This document shows positions 10,352 through 20,262 of a stretch of DNA of 64,000 bases, one piece after another. This DNA is from Halomonas almeriensis (lineage in GTDB: Bacteria > Pseudomonadota > Gammaproteobacteria > Pseudomonadales > Halomonadaceae). Made by a program: the position numbers and the translations under genes. Each line of letters starts with the position of its first letter. Position 1 is the first letter of the stretch. The stretch covers positions 248,001 to 312,000 of the forward strand of contig NZ_JAUFPO010000006.1 in assembly GCF_030409235.1 (NCBI RefSeq), given 5' to 3'. The notes under the pieces are model-generated. The model was given only the letters and a program-made list of their open reading frames with translations, made no database searches and was not told the DNA's origin.

Positions 10352-10897
10352 TCAGGCTCCGCTCTTGAAGGTGGTGCGTTGAACCAGGATGCGCAGAATG
10401 CGCGCCACCAGTATCAGACACAGCAGGTAGAGACCGATCAGGACTGCGCCCTGGGGAATCCACAGCGGGGTTTCGGCCAGTGTCTCGCTGACGATGCCGC
10501 GGGCGTAGCTGCGTTGCACGGCGATGGTCCAGAAGTGTGCCAGCCAGCCGAACACCAGCAGCGTCGAGACGCTGGCAAAGAGTTCGAAGGGCCAGCGCAG
10601 GCGCGCCGGGAAGCGTTCGAGCACCAGCGACACCCGGATCAGCCCGCCCTGCTCCAGGGCATAGGGCAGGCTGAGGAAGGTCATGGCGGCCACGCTGTAG
10701 CCGATGAACTCATCCAGCACGAAAGTGGAACGACCGAAGAGCCGCATGCCGATCTCGAGCAGGATATGCCCGAGCATGTAGACGATCAGCAGCATGCCCA
10801 GCCAGGCGCCGACCCGGGCCAGCCCGGAAGCGAGCTGGCCGAGTCGGTGGCTGAACGTCTCGAGCAGGCCGTCGGGCCGTGCGGGAGTCGTGGACAT
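10352..10897 (-). CDS. dctQ: TRAP transporter small permease DctQ
   Basis: A 181-residue protein with four hydrophobic segments, typical for DctQ. Its ATG overlaps the dctP stop in a TAATG junction and dctM follows 4 bases later, so all three subunits are probably translated from one mRNA. The family feature, a conserved acidic residue early in helix 2 (LDEFIGY), is visible. It scaffolds the large permease at the inner membrane. Confidence 0.9.
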   Translation of the reverse strand: MSTTPARPDGLLETFSHRLGQLASGLARVGAWLGMLLIVYMLGHILLEIGMRLFGRSTFVLDEFIGYSVAAMTFLSLPYALEQGGLIRVSLVLERFPARLRWPFELFASVSTLLVFGWLAHFWTIAVQRSYARGIVSETLAETPLWIPQGAVLIGLYLLCLILVARILRILVQRTTFKSGA

Positions 10898-11922
10898 TAG
10901 TCGGATGCCTGGGTCTGGTTGAATTCGTCGATGATCTTCTGGCCGCGTTCACCGATATTATCCAGCCAGTTCTCCAGCACAGGCGTGGCGGCTTCCTCCA
11001 GGCCGGCACGGAAGTCCTCGGGGATCGGGTCGTGGATGGCGATATCGTGGGTCTCCAGGGTCTCGTAGTTCTGCGCCACGCGCTCCTTGACCACCTCCCA
11101 GTTATGCGCATCGGTTTCTTCGGCGGCCTGCAGGATGGCCTCCTGCTGCGACTCGCTGAGCGACTCGAAGGCATCGCGATTCATGTGCACCATGTTCAGC
11201 GGGATGGCGTACTTGATGGCGCTGAAGTCGCTCAGATGTTCCCAGAAACTGCCATTGGCGCCGGACTCCGCGGAGGTCAGTACGGCCTCAATGCCGCCGG
11301 TGGCCAGTTGCGGCACCACGTCGGCCCAGGAAAGCTTGACCGGGGACGCGCCGGCATTGCGCAGGATTTCGGTGCCGTTGCGGTCGTAGGTACGAATCTT
11401 CAGGTCCTGCAGGCCTTCCATGTCGGTGACCGGCTCCTCGGACCAGATACCGCTGGCCGGCCAGGGCGAGGCGTAGAGCAGGACCTGGTTGTTGTCTTCG
11501 AAGACCTCGGCGTACGCCGGTCGGGCGATCTCGTAGAGGCGCTTGGCGGATTCGACGTCATCGGCGAGAAACGGCAGGGACGACAGCAGGAAGATCGGGT
11601 CGATGCCGCCCAGGGTGCCCGAGAGACTATCGGCGACCTGCACCGCATTGTCGGCCACGGCGTAGAAATGGTCGCCGGAGCGGAAGCCCAGGGAAGCCCC
11701 GGTATGCAGGGTGATATCCACTTCGCCGTCGGTCAGTTCCTCGACACGGTCGATGAACCAGGCATCGCCCTCGGCATGAATCGAGCTGGCATTGTATTCG
11801 TTGGAGAAGTCCATGGTGGTCGCGGCCTGGGCATTGAAGGCCATGCCACCGGCGCCGATGGTGGCGACCAGGCAGCCCAGCAGCGTGCGATGTGCCAGGG
11901 CACGGGGCAGAGAATCGATCAT
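10897..11922 (-). CDS. dctP: TRAP transporter periplasmic substrate-binding protein DctP
   Basis: A 341-residue DctP-family receptor. I start it at the ATG at 11922, which has AAGGAT 7 bases upstream and opens a signal peptide ending near AFNAQA. An ATG 13 codons upstream lacks these features. The core shows the family pattern, including the helix with the carboxylate-binding arginine (LKIRTYDRNG) and the conserved GGIEAVLTS stretch. First gene of the TRAP operon; the roughly 210 bases upstream hold its promoter. Confidence 0.92.
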   Translation of the reverse strand: MIDSLPRALAHRTLLGCLVATIGAGGMAFNAQAATTMDFSNEYNASSIHAEGDAWFIDRVEELTDGEVDITLHTGASLGFRSGDHFYAVADNAVQVADSLSGTLGGIDPIFLLSSLPFLADDVESAKRLYEIARPAYAEVFEDNNQVLLYASPWPASGIWSEEPVTDMEGLQDLKIRTYDRNGTEILRNAGASPVKLSWADVVPQLATGGIEAVLTSAESGANGSFWEHLSDFSAIKYAIPLNMVHMNRDAFESLSESQQEAILQAAEETDAHNWEVVKERVAQNYETLETHDIAIHDPIPEDFRAGLEEAATPVLENWLDNIGERGQKIIDEFNQTQASD

Positions 11923-12133
11923 GAAGGATATCCTTGTTGTTGGGTCATGAAGGTGGGTCATTCCAGCATCATGGATTGCCTCGTGGCAGGGAAGGCGCCA
12001 ATGCGACAGCCAGCGTCGTGATCGCGACTCTGCAAGCCAGGGGATCCATACGGATAGCCTAGCGGGTCAGGGGCGCATCCGACCAGATATTATCCGGGCG
12101 GATGCGTCGCGCTCCCCGAGGGGCCGGGGTGTG

Positions 12134-15100
12134 TCAGTGAGCCGAGGGGTGGTCGGCCATTTCACGCTCCAGGCGCTGGGCCACGGCCCCAGGTGAACCG
12201 GTACGCCGCGCCAGCAGGTCATAGGCCACCGGCACGACGAAGAGGGTGAAGACCGTGGCGGTGGCCAGCCCGCAGAGGATCACCGTGCCCAGCACCAGGC
12301 GTGTCTCGGCGCCGGCGCCGCTGGAAAGGATCAGCGGAATCGCCCCGGCCATGGTGGTCACGGCGGTCATGATGACCGGTCGCATGCGCGTCACCGCGGC
12401 CTCGACCAGCGCCTCGTGGAAACGATGCCCGGCATCGCGCAACTGGTTGGCGAACTCGACGATCAGGATGCCGTTCTTGGCGGCCAGGCCAACCAGCATC
12501 ACCAGCCCCACCTGGCTGTAGGTATTGAGGCTCTGGCCACTCAGCCACAGACCCAGCAGTGCACCGATCATCGCCAGGGGCACGGTGATCATGATCACCA
12601 GCGGGTGAATGAAGCTCTCGAACTGGGCGGCCAGCACCAGGAACACCACCAGCACGCCCATGCCGAGCAGGAAGGCGGTGGCTCCACTGGCTTCGCGGTA
12701 GTCACGGGCGGCTCCCTTGAGGTCGGTCTGCACCTCGGGCGGCAGAACCTCGTCGACCGCGGCCTGCATGTAGTCCAGGGCTTCGCCCATGGGGTAACCA
12801 TCGGCGAGGTTGGCCGAGATTGTCACGGCACGCACTCGATTGAAGCGGTTCAGCGTGCTGGGGCCGGCGAAGTCGGTCAGGGTCACCATGCTGGAAAGCG
12901 GCACCAGCTCCCCGGAGCGCGACGAGCGCACCATCAGGCTCTCCAGCGAGCGTGGGCTGGGTCGCGAGCCCCGCTGGGCCTCGAGCAGGACATCATATTC
13001 CTGGCCGTCGTCGACATAACGGGTCACGGTGCGACCTCCCAACAGGGTGTCCAGGGTGCTGCCGATCTCGGTCACGGTCACGCCCAGATCGGCGGCACGG
13101 TCATAGTCGATGTCGACGCGCAGCTGGGGCTGGTTTTCCTCGTAATCGCTGTCCAGGTTGAGCAGTTGCGGGTTGTCCTCACGGATGTGGGCTATCAGGG
13201 TGTCGCGCCACTCGCCGAGTTGCTCGAAGGTCCCGCCCCCCCAGCACGAACTGAAGGGCCTGCTCGGAGCTGCCGCCACCGAAGCCCTGGGGCATGACCG
13301 GGAAGGCGCTGATGCCCGGCAGGTCGGCGAGTCGCTGTCGCACCTCGCCGATGATCGGCCAGGCCGGCCGGCGTTCGCTCCAGTCACTGAGATTGACGAT
13401 GACAAAGCCGCTGTTGAAGTTTTCGATCGCGCCCCAGCCGCGTGGCGCCCTGACCAAGATGCGGTCGATCTCGCCACGCTCGCGCATGGGCAGCAGGCGG
13501 GCCTCGATCTCATCCATGTAGTCTTCCATGTAGGCGTAGGTCGCCCCCGGGGGGCCGTTGACCAGGATGAAGAAGGTGCCGCGATCCTCCTGAGGGGTGT
13601 ATTCGCGCGGCAGTTGGCCATTGAGCCAGACCATGGCGCCGAGCAGGGCGACGAACAGGCCCATCACCAGCCAGCGCCAGCGCAGCACGCGCTCCAGCAG
13701 GCCTCGGTAGCCGGCGCGGCAGGCGTCCAGGGCTCGATGCACGCCATGAGCAATACGCCCTTCATGCATGTCGCGCTTGAGAATCTTGGAGGCCATCATC
13801 GGCGTCAGGGTCAGCGCCAGCAGGGTCGAGATCGCCACGGCCACCGCGAGCGTCAGCGCAAACTCCGAAAACAGCCGGCCGATATCGCCCTGCAGGAAGC
13901 TCAGGGGCACGAAGACCGCGATCAGCACCAGGGTGGTGGCGATGACCGCAAAGGCAATCTGGCGACTGCCGCGATAGGCGGCCACCAGGGCGCTCTCGCC
14001 ATGTTCCTGCATGCGCCGGTGAATGTTCTCGAGCACCACGATGGCATCATCGACGATCAGGCCGATGGCCAGCACCAGCGCCAGCAGGGTCAGCAGATTG
14101 ATGGTGAAGCCCATGACGGCGAGTCCGGCAAAGGTGCCGATCAACACCACCGGCACGGTGACGGCCGGAATCAGGGTGGTGCGCAGGTTGCCGAGAAAGA
14201 CAAAAATGGCCACCACCACCAGGCCCATGGCAATCAGCAGGGTCTTCACCACATCGGCGATGGCATTGGCCACGAAGGTCGAGGCGTCATGATGCAGCTT
14301 GAGCTCCATGCCCTCCGGCAGGTTGGGCGCCACGCGCGCCATCTCGGCCTTGACCGCCTCCGACAGCGCCAGGACATTGGACGTCGACTGCTTGCGAATG
14401 CCCAGGCCGACCATGGGCACGCCGTTGCCGCGGAACATCGAGCGTTCCTCCACGGCGCCGATCTCGACCTCCGCCACATCGCGCAGTCGCACCAGGTAGC
14501 CGCTGGCATCCTCGGCCAGGACCAGCTGGCGGAAGTCCTGGGGCGTCGAGAAATCCCGGGGCAGGCGTACCATGAACTGTCGATCCACGGACTCCACCGC
14601 ACCGCCCGGCAGCTCGACGTTTTCCTGGCGCAGGCTGTTTTCCACATCGCTGACGGTCAAGCCGCGGGCCGCCAGGGCATCGGCATCCAGCCAGACACGC
14701 ATGGCGTATTCTTCTCCGCCGCCGACGATCACGCGCGAGGCGCCCTCCAGTACCGAAAAGCGGTCGGTCAGGTAGCGCTCGGCATAGTCGGTCAGCTCAT
14801 CGATGGCATAGTCGCTGCCGGAAAGCGACAGCCAGATGACCACGTCCGAGCCGGAATCCTCCTTGCGCACTTCGGTGGCATCGGCCGCCTCCGGAAGGTT
14901 GTCCCGGGCGCCGGCAATGCGATCGCGAATATCGTTGGCCGCGGCATCGATGTCCTTGTCCAGGCCGAACTCCACGGTGATGCTGGAGCTGCCGTCGGAG
15001 CTCGAGGACGTGATCAGCTCGATGCCGCTGACGCCACTGATACGATCCTCCAGCACCTGAGTGATGCGGGTTTCCACCACATTGGCCGAGGCCCCGGGGT

Positions 15101-15251
15101 AGTCGGTATCGATGCTGACGATCGGCGGGTCGATGGACGGGTATTCCTGCAGCGGCAGACGATCCAGGGCAATGACCCCGAAGGCCACGATCAGGGCCGC
15201 CAGTACCGTGGCGAGAACGGGCCGCTGGACGGACACATCGGACAGGCGCAT
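12134..15251 (-). pseudogene. RND multidrug efflux permease (HAE1 family), frameshifted
   Basis: Two overlapping frames together encode one RND permease. The first runs from the ATG at 15251 and contains the N-terminal helix, pore domain and the paired aspartates of helix 4 (GLIVDDAIVV). The second resumes at LGGGTFEQLGEWRDTL and contains the C-terminal half with the conserved lysine (GLAAKNGIL). They meet at a run of seven G on the coding strand (C7 at 13236-13242), near residue 670. Six G would restore a continuous 1038-residue protein, the normal size. As read, the product is truncated in the periplasmic domain and should not work. The cause may be a sequencing error, slippage-based variation or a true mutation. 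The ATG overlaps the adaptor gene stop. Confidence 0.88.
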
Positions 15252-16363
15252 CAGGCTTCTCCGCCATCGCGGCGGGCTCGCAACAGGTCGCGCACCGATG
15301 TCTGGTCATCCACCGTGCCGAGCAGCCGGACGGTATCGCCATCGCGCACGCGTTCCGCACCATGGTGAACGATCAGCTCGCCGGCCGTCAGACCTTCGAG
15401 CACCTCGGCCTCGCCGGGGCGGCGCTCGCCAACCTGGACGCGTCGACGAGCCACCTGCGGCTGGTCAGCGTCCTGCGAGATGACCAGCACATAGTGGCGC
15501 TCACCTTCGGGAATCAGGGCCGCCTCGGGAACCACCAGGGTCTGGCGCTGGCGGCGTTCCACCCGCACCTCCATCAACATGCCGGGGCGCAGTCGGCGTT
15601 CGGGGTTGTCGATCAGGGCGCGCACCGAGGCACTACGGCTGACCGAGTCGACGCGTGGGTCGATGGCGGCGATTTCGCCCTCGAAGCGGGTTTCGGGAAA
15701 GGCGGCACTGTGCGCCGTCAGTGACATGCCGGGCGCCAGGGAGCCGATAGCCGTCGCCGGCACCTGGAAATCGAGTTTCAATCGGTCGAGCTTGTCGAGG
15801 GTGGCCAGTGCCGTGCCCGGCGAGACCAGGGTCCCCACGCTGACCTGGCGAAAGCCGACCACGCCGGAAAACGGTGCCTGGATGGTGTAATCCTCGAGCT
15901 GAGCCTGCAGCGAGGCCACCTCGGCCTGGGCCTGACGCAACTGGGCCCGGCTGTCCTCGGCCTCGGCGCGGGTGCCGAGATTGCGTTGTTGCAGCTGGTT
16001 GAGCCGGTCCACCCGGGCCTGACGCTGATCGCGCTGGGCAATGGTGGCGCGCAGTTCGGCCTGCGCCTGATCATCGGAGAGGCGGACGAGGACCTCACCG
16101 GCCTCGACATGCTCGCCGCCCTCGAAAGCCAGGCTCTCGATGGTCTCGGTGACCTTGGCCGAGAGGGTGACGCTCTCGTCGGCCTTGAGGGTGCCCAGCG
16201 CTTCCAGTGGATCGCTCCAGCTGGCCTGTTCGGCATGCACGCCGATGATGGCGGTGGGTTCACGGCTACCAGGGGCCTGAGCCAGCAATGGCGATGCCAG
16301 GGTCAGACCCAGCAACCAGCATAGAGCAATCCGCCAGGCGGAGGCTTGAAGTCTCGAGGTCAT
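15251..16363 (-). CDS. RND efflux periplasmic adaptor (membrane fusion protein)
   Basis: A 370-residue HlyD/MFP-family adaptor that links an RND pump to an outer-membrane channel. The signal peptide ends near LLAQA; it has no lipobox cysteine, so it is probably anchored by the uncleaved helix or is periplasmic. The biotinyl-lipoyl halves are visible (SLAFEGGEHVEAGEVLVRLSD and APFSGVVGFRQVSVG), with a roughly 70-residue coiled-coil hairpin between them and a beta-barrel domain after. The start at 16363 is chosen for the signal peptide. The stop overlaps the permease start. No outer-membrane factor gene lies nearby, so a shared TolC-type channel is likely. Confidence 0.9.
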   Translation of the reverse strand: MTSRLQASAWRIALCWLLGLTLASPLLAQAPGSREPTAIIGVHAEQASWSDPLEALGTLKADESVTLSAKVTETIESLAFEGGEHVEAGEVLVRLSDDQAQAELRATIAQRDQRQARVDRLNQLQQRNLGTRAEAEDSRAQLRQAQAEVASLQAQLEDYTIQAPFSGVVGFRQVSVGTLVSPGTALATLDKLDRLKLDFQVPATAIGSLAPGMSLTAHSAAFPETRFEGEIAAIDPRVDSVSRSASVRALIDNPERRLRPGMLMEVRVERRQRQTLVVPEAALIPEGERHYVLVISQDADQPQVARRRVQVGERRPGEAEVLEGLTAGELIVHHGAERVRDGDTVRLLGTVDDQTSVRDLLRARRDGGEA

Positions 16364-16615
16364 GTCAGGCTCGCTTGATCCAGCGGATGAGACACCCGGC
16401 ACCCCGTGCGGGTGAGGTCGAATTTGGGGCCACACCGAGCGTCGCTTGATCACAGGGTACCCCGTTTGGCGGCTCGCCGGGGGCGCGAAGTGTGGCAAGA
16501 ATGCACAACCCGAGCGGCGCCTGTCGATGCCTGGCTCTGGTAGAATGCGCGCTGGCATTTTCAACGGGCAGAGCCGGGCGCCGCGCGGGGCCGGCAGGAG
16601 CAGGGGAGTGGGCCA

Positions 16616-17791
16616 ATGACATATGACGTGGTGGTCATCGGCGCGGGCGCTGCCGGACTGATGGCGGCGCTCACGGCCGGTTACGCAGGGCGCCGGGTGC
16701 TGCTGCTCGATCATGCCAACAAGCCCGGCAAGAAGATCCTGATGTCTGGGGGCGGGCGCTGCAACTTCACCAACATGGCGACCACGCCGGCGAACTTCTT
16801 TTCGCGCAACCCGCCTTTCTGCATCTCGGCCCTCAAGCGTTATCGCCCCGAGCATTTTGTCGAGCTGGTCGAGCGGCATGGCCTAGAGCATGTCGAGAAG
16901 GCGCCGGGCCAGTTGTTCTGCGCCGGCTCCGCCAAGGATCTGCTGGACGTGCTGCTGACCGAGTGTGACTGGGCCGGGGTGGATATACGTCTCAAGACAT
17001 CGGTGCAGTCGCTGGAGCGCCAGGGCGAGGGCATGCGGCTGGCGACCAGCCTGGGGCCGATCGAGGCCGGCGCCGTGATCGTGGCCACCGGCGGCCTGTC
17101 GATCCCGACCATGGGCGCCACCGGCTTTGGCTATGATATCGCCCGCCAGTTCGGGTTGACGGTCACCGAGACGCGTGCGGCCCTGGTGCCGTTCACGCTG
17201 ACCTCGCAGTGGAAGGAACGCGTCGCCTCCCTGTCCGGGCTCAGCCACGAGGTGGCGGTCCGCTGTCGCGGTGGCCGCTACCAGGAGCCCATGCTGTTTA
17301 CCCACCGAGGGCTGTCCGGGCCGGCCATGTTGCAGATCTCCAGTTACTGGCAGAGCGGCGACTCGCTCTCCATCGACCTGCTGCCGGGTACCTCGGCGTT
17401 CGAGGCGCTGAGCGCCGCGCGCCGCGACGCGCCCAAACGGCGCTTGAGCACCTGGCTGGCCGAGCGCCTGCCGCGGCGGCTCGCCCAGGCCCTGGTGGAG
17501 TGGCATGGCGGCGATGCGCCCCTGGCGGAGTGTTCCAACGCCACCCTGTCGGCCTGGGCGACTCACCTCAATGACTGGCAACTCAAGCCCGCCGGCACCG
17601 AGGGCTGGCGCACCGCCGAGGTCACCCTGGGCGGCATCGATACCCGGAGTCTGTCGTCCAAGACCTTCGAGGTCCAGGGGCTGCCGCAGTTGCGCTTCAT
17701 CGGCGAGGTGCTGGACGTTACCGGCGAACTGGGGGGCTACAACTTTCAGTGGGCCTGGGCCTCGGGCGTCGCCTGTGGCCAGGCGGTGTGA
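16616..17791 (+). CDS. HI0933/YhiN-family FAD-dependent oxidoreductase
   Basis: A 391-residue flavoprotein. The N-terminal dinucleotide-binding motif is VVIGAGAAGLMAA. The family-specific KKILMSGGGRCNFTN follows near residue 45, and GEVLDVTGELGGYNFQWAW closes the C-terminus. Members of this family bind FAD; their physiological substrates are mostly unknown, although the BaiN branch reduces bile acids in gut bacteria. GGGAG precedes the ATG. The length is normal. It appears monocistronic, reading away from the RND adaptor gene. Confidence 0.93.
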   Translation: MTYDVVVIGAGAAGLMAALTAGYAGRRVLLLDHANKPGKKILMSGGGRCNFTNMATTPANFFSRNPPFCISALKRYRPEHFVELVERHGLEHVEKAPGQLFCAGSAKDLLDVLLTECDWAGVDIRLKTSVQSLERQGEGMRLATSLGPIEAGAVIVATGGLSIPTMGATGFGYDIARQFGLTVTETRAALVPFTLTSQWKERVASLSGLSHEVAVRCRGGRYQEPMLFTHRGLSGPAMLQISSYWQSGDSLSIDLLPGTSAFEALSAARRDAPKRRLSTWLAERLPRRLAQALVEWHGGDAPLAECSNATLSAWATHLNDWQLKPAGTEGWRTAEVTLGGIDTRSLSSKTFEVQGLPQLRFIGEVLDVTGELGGYNFQWAWASGVACGQAV

Positions 17792-17868
17792 GGCGGCAGG
17801 GCTGATGCGGACTGTCGTGCCTGGTAGGGCTTTCTATACTGAAGACGTCACGGCACGGAGTCTTCGTC

Positions 17869-18909
17869 ATGGGGAAATCGCTGCAGAAAAGGCGCCTCGA
17901 GCGCGTGGTGGGAGATGTCGGGCTGGAACTGGTCAAGGAGGCGCGGCGGGCTCGGCCACGGATCATGGACCCGGATGACCCCGAGGGGCTGCATGATTTC
18001 CGGGTGGCGCTGCGTCGTCTTCGGGCCTGGTTACAGGCTTATCGGCAGCAGCCGGGGGTTGAAGTGCCCAAGACCCTGCGTCGTGATCTGCGTGACCTGG
18101 CCAGGACCACCAACGCGGCCCGCGATGGCGAGGTCATGCTGGTCTGGCTCGACGAGCACTCGCCCGGTCTGCCGGTGCGTCAACACCGCGCGGCTAAGTG
18201 GTGGCGGCAACATCTGGAGGCACAGCTGGCCGAGGCTTACGCCGAGGCCGATGCGGCCATCCAGTCACGCTTTCCCGAGCTGGAGCGGCGCCTCAGGACC
18301 CAGCTCGAGGCGATCCAGGCCGGCAAGTTCCGCAAGAAGGCAACGGGCAAAAAGGCCGCTGGCAAGAAGGCCGCTGGCAAGAAGCCGCGATCCGGGGGGC
18401 GCGGAGAGGCCCCGCCGCGTTTCGGTGAGGCCACTGCACGGGTGCTTGATGAGTTGCGCGAGCGCCTGGAGACCGAGGTCGCGGCAGTGGTTTCGGTGGA
18501 AGACGCCGAGTCGCTGCACCGCCCGCGCATCACCGGCAAGCGCCTGCGTTACCTGTTGCGTCCGTGGCGCAAGGTGTCGGCGGACTGCCATCAGGCCGAG
18601 CGGGCCATGAAGGCCTTCCAGGATGCTTTCGGGGTTCTGCATGATGACCTGGTGCGCGAGGCCGCCATGCAGGCCGCGGCCCGGGAGCACAGCCATCAGG
18701 ATGTGGCGGAGCGACTCGCCGCCGCCGCTCGCGGGCAGGCGGGCCAGGCCAGGGCACCGGCCCACCTGCGTGGCTTCATGGACCTGCTGAATGATCACCG
18801 TGGCCGGGTCGAGCGGCACTTCGACGAGGCCATGGGAGCCGCCGGCTTGGAAGGCATCGAGGCCCTGTCGGTACGCTTGCGGCGAGCCGGTGAGGCCATG
18901 CGGCGCTGA
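17869..18909 (+). CDS. CHAD domain protein with a lysine-rich internal repeat
   Basis: A 346-residue, mostly helical, strongly basic protein of the CHAD family (conserved histidine alpha-helical domain). CHAD proteins bind inorganic polyphosphate through conserved histidines and basic residues. The two CHAD halves are visible from the repeated pattern GLHDFRVALRRLRAW (near residue 43) and SLHRPRITGKRLRYLLRPW (near 217). Between them lies a linker with three near-perfect KKAAGK repeats (around residues 157-172), which resembles a nucleic-acid- or polyphosphate-binding histone-like tail. There is no CYTH triphosphatase domain, so this is a CHAD-only protein. Confidence 0.88.
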   Translation: MGKSLQKRRLERVVGDVGLELVKEARRARPRIMDPDDPEGLHDFRVALRRLRAWLQAYRQQPGVEVPKTLRRDLRDLARTTNAARDGEVMLVWLDEHSPGLPVRQHRAAKWWRQHLEAQLAEAYAEADAAIQSRFPELERRLRTQLEAIQAGKFRKKATGKKAAGKKAAGKKPRSGGRGEAPPRFGEATARVLDELRERLETEVAAVVSVEDAESLHRPRITGKRLRYLLRPWRKVSADCHQAERAMKAFQDAFGVLHDDLVREAAMQAAAREHSHQDVAERLAAAARGQAGQARAPAHLRGFMDLLNDHRGRVERHFDEAMGAAGLEGIEALSVRLRRAGEAMRR

Positions 18910-18949
18910 TCCGTTCCCGTGCGGTGCGCCTTTGCGCGCGGCACAGGGT

Positions 18950-19115
18950 TAGGAGCCTGTCGGATTTGACCGATAGTCGCGAGAATCACGGATTTCGAGA
19001 CAAGTTTATCGATCTGATGAGGCGAATAGCCCGCTATTTAACGAATCAGATCGAATGAAATTGGCCGAAAGCCCGGGCTTCGTAGCAGGTCAGCGTTAAG
19101 TCCGACAGACTCCTA
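18950..19115. mobile_element. MITE-like element, 166 bp
   Basis: The 18-base ends TAGGAGCCTGTCGGATTT (18950-18967) and AAGTCCGACAGACTCCTA (19098-19115) are imperfect terminal inverted repeats with two mismatches. Inside lies a second inverted pair, TCGATCTGAT and ATCAGATCGA, around a 26-base loop. There is no coding capacity. Size, terminal repeats and internal palindrome fit a non-autonomous miniature transposable element. The right end supplies the TAG stop codon of the parA gene (19113-19115), so the element abuts or slightly truncates parA. Confidence 0.72.
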
Positions 19116-19847
19116 GGTGAGTCGCTGGGATATCTCGTTCCACAGGGCCTGATAATTGCGCGCGGCCAGGGTGCGTGGGGCGAACTGATGCACCGGGGCC
19201 CGCTCCGTGCCCATGCGCTCGACTGCACTGGCGGCGGGGATGATGGTCGAGAGCATCAGCGGCCAGTGGTTCTGCATTTCCTCGATCATCTCGATATGCA
19301 GCTTGCGTCGGCGATCGGCGAGGGTGATGAACGGCCAGATCGTGCAGGCCAGGTCCTTGTCGTCCAGAAAGTCGCGCAACTGCTCGAGCGTGCGCATGGA
19401 GAGCGTGGTGGGCACCACGGGCACAAGCAGGGCATCGACACTGGAAAAGATGTTTTCCGAGAGATGTGACAGGCTCGGCGGACAGTCCAGGATCACCAGG
19501 TCATAGTCCTTGCGCACCGGCTTGAGGATCTGACGCAGGTGACTGTTGCCGCGCCGAGCCAGCAGGTTATCCATGTCGCGCGAGGCGATGGCGGCGGGCA
19601 GGACATCGAGGTTGTCAACCTGGGTGTCGCGGATGACCTTGTCCAGATCAGCCTTGCCCTTGACCAGCTTGTCCACGCCTCCGCGTACCTTGGGTTTGGT
19701 ACGCAGATAAAAGCTGGTGGCGGCCTGGGGGTCGAGGTCCCAGAGCAGCACGCGCTTGCCCGCCCGCGCGGCCTGGGCGGCGAGGTTGACGGACGAGGCG
19801 GTCTTGCCCACGCCGCCTTTGATGCTATAAAGCGCCAGCATGCGCAT
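19113..19847 (-). CDS. ParA/MinD-family ATPase (orphan)
   Basis: A 244-residue deviant-Walker ATPase. The P-loop is KGGVGKTASSVN (residues 10-21), with the signature lysine at its start; Walker B is LVILDCPPSL. A ParB partner gene is not next to it, so a chromosomal orphan role, such as positioning of a protein or complex, is more likely than plasmid partition. The C-terminus reads straight into the MITE-like element, whose last bases provide the stop. The protein may therefore be slightly altered at its end compared with relatives. It is divergent from the MITE and the CHAD gene. Confidence 0.88.
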   Translation of the reverse strand: MRMLALYSIKGGVGKTASSVNLAAQAARAGKRVLLWDLDPQAATSFYLRTKPKVRGGVDKLVKGKADLDKVIRDTQVDNLDVLPAAIASRDMDNLLARRGNSHLRQILKPVRKDYDLVILDCPPSLSHLSENIFSSVDALLVPVVPTTLSMRTLEQLRDFLDDKDLACTIWPFITLADRRRKLHIEMIEEMQNHWPLMLSTIIPAASAVERMGTERAPVHQFAPRTLAARNYQALWNEISQRLT

Positions 19848-19953
19848 GGTGGGTGGCTCCCTGAAGTGTCATTCGAATTCTGATTGACACAGGATCATAA
19901 CAGGACTGACACAATCTGTTGTTACGAGGAGATGATCCCTGCCATGCAAGCTT

Positions 19954-20262
19954 TCAGGAGAGTATGCGGCCCAGACGCTTGAGCGCCAGCGCACTGACCG
20001 TCACCCGGTTGGCCAGCCGCAGTGCCTTGCCGGGCTTTCGCAACACCAGTGTCAGCACCAGACCGCCGCCCAGCCACAAGGGTTTGCGGTATCGGTGCAG
20101 GGTGTGCCAACCGCTCTCCAGCGGGCCGATGGCCTGGTGCCATTGCTCGGCGGCGACCAGGGTGTCGATGCGCTGTTGCTCGATGGTCGCCTCTAGGGCG
20201 GCCTTGCGCTCCTGGCGGGTCGGCGGTCGTTGCCGTTCAGTCGTGGGTGTCTTGCGCGTCAC
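19954..20262 (-). CDS. YqjK-like protein
   Basis: A 102-residue basic protein. The N-terminus is charged (RQERKAALEATIEQQRIDTL) and a single hydrophobic segment follows (WLGGGLVLTLVLRK). Size and layout match YqjK of enterobacteria, last gene of the elaB/yqjD-yqjE-yqjK cluster. It overlaps the end of yqjE by 26 bases, as expected for a translationally coupled third gene. Function is unknown; association with the inner membrane is likely. Confidence 0.72.
   Translation of the reverse strand: MTRKTPTTERQRPPTRQERKAALEATIEQQRIDTLVAAEQWHQAIGPLESGWHTLHRYRKPLWLGGGLVLTLVLRKPGKALRLANRVTVSALALKRLGRILS

Noticed and set aside
13158-15368. Plus-strand frame of about 736 codons opposite the RND permease
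   Set aside because: His/Gln/Arg-rich antisense shadow of a GC-rich gene; the minus strand encodes a clear RND protein.
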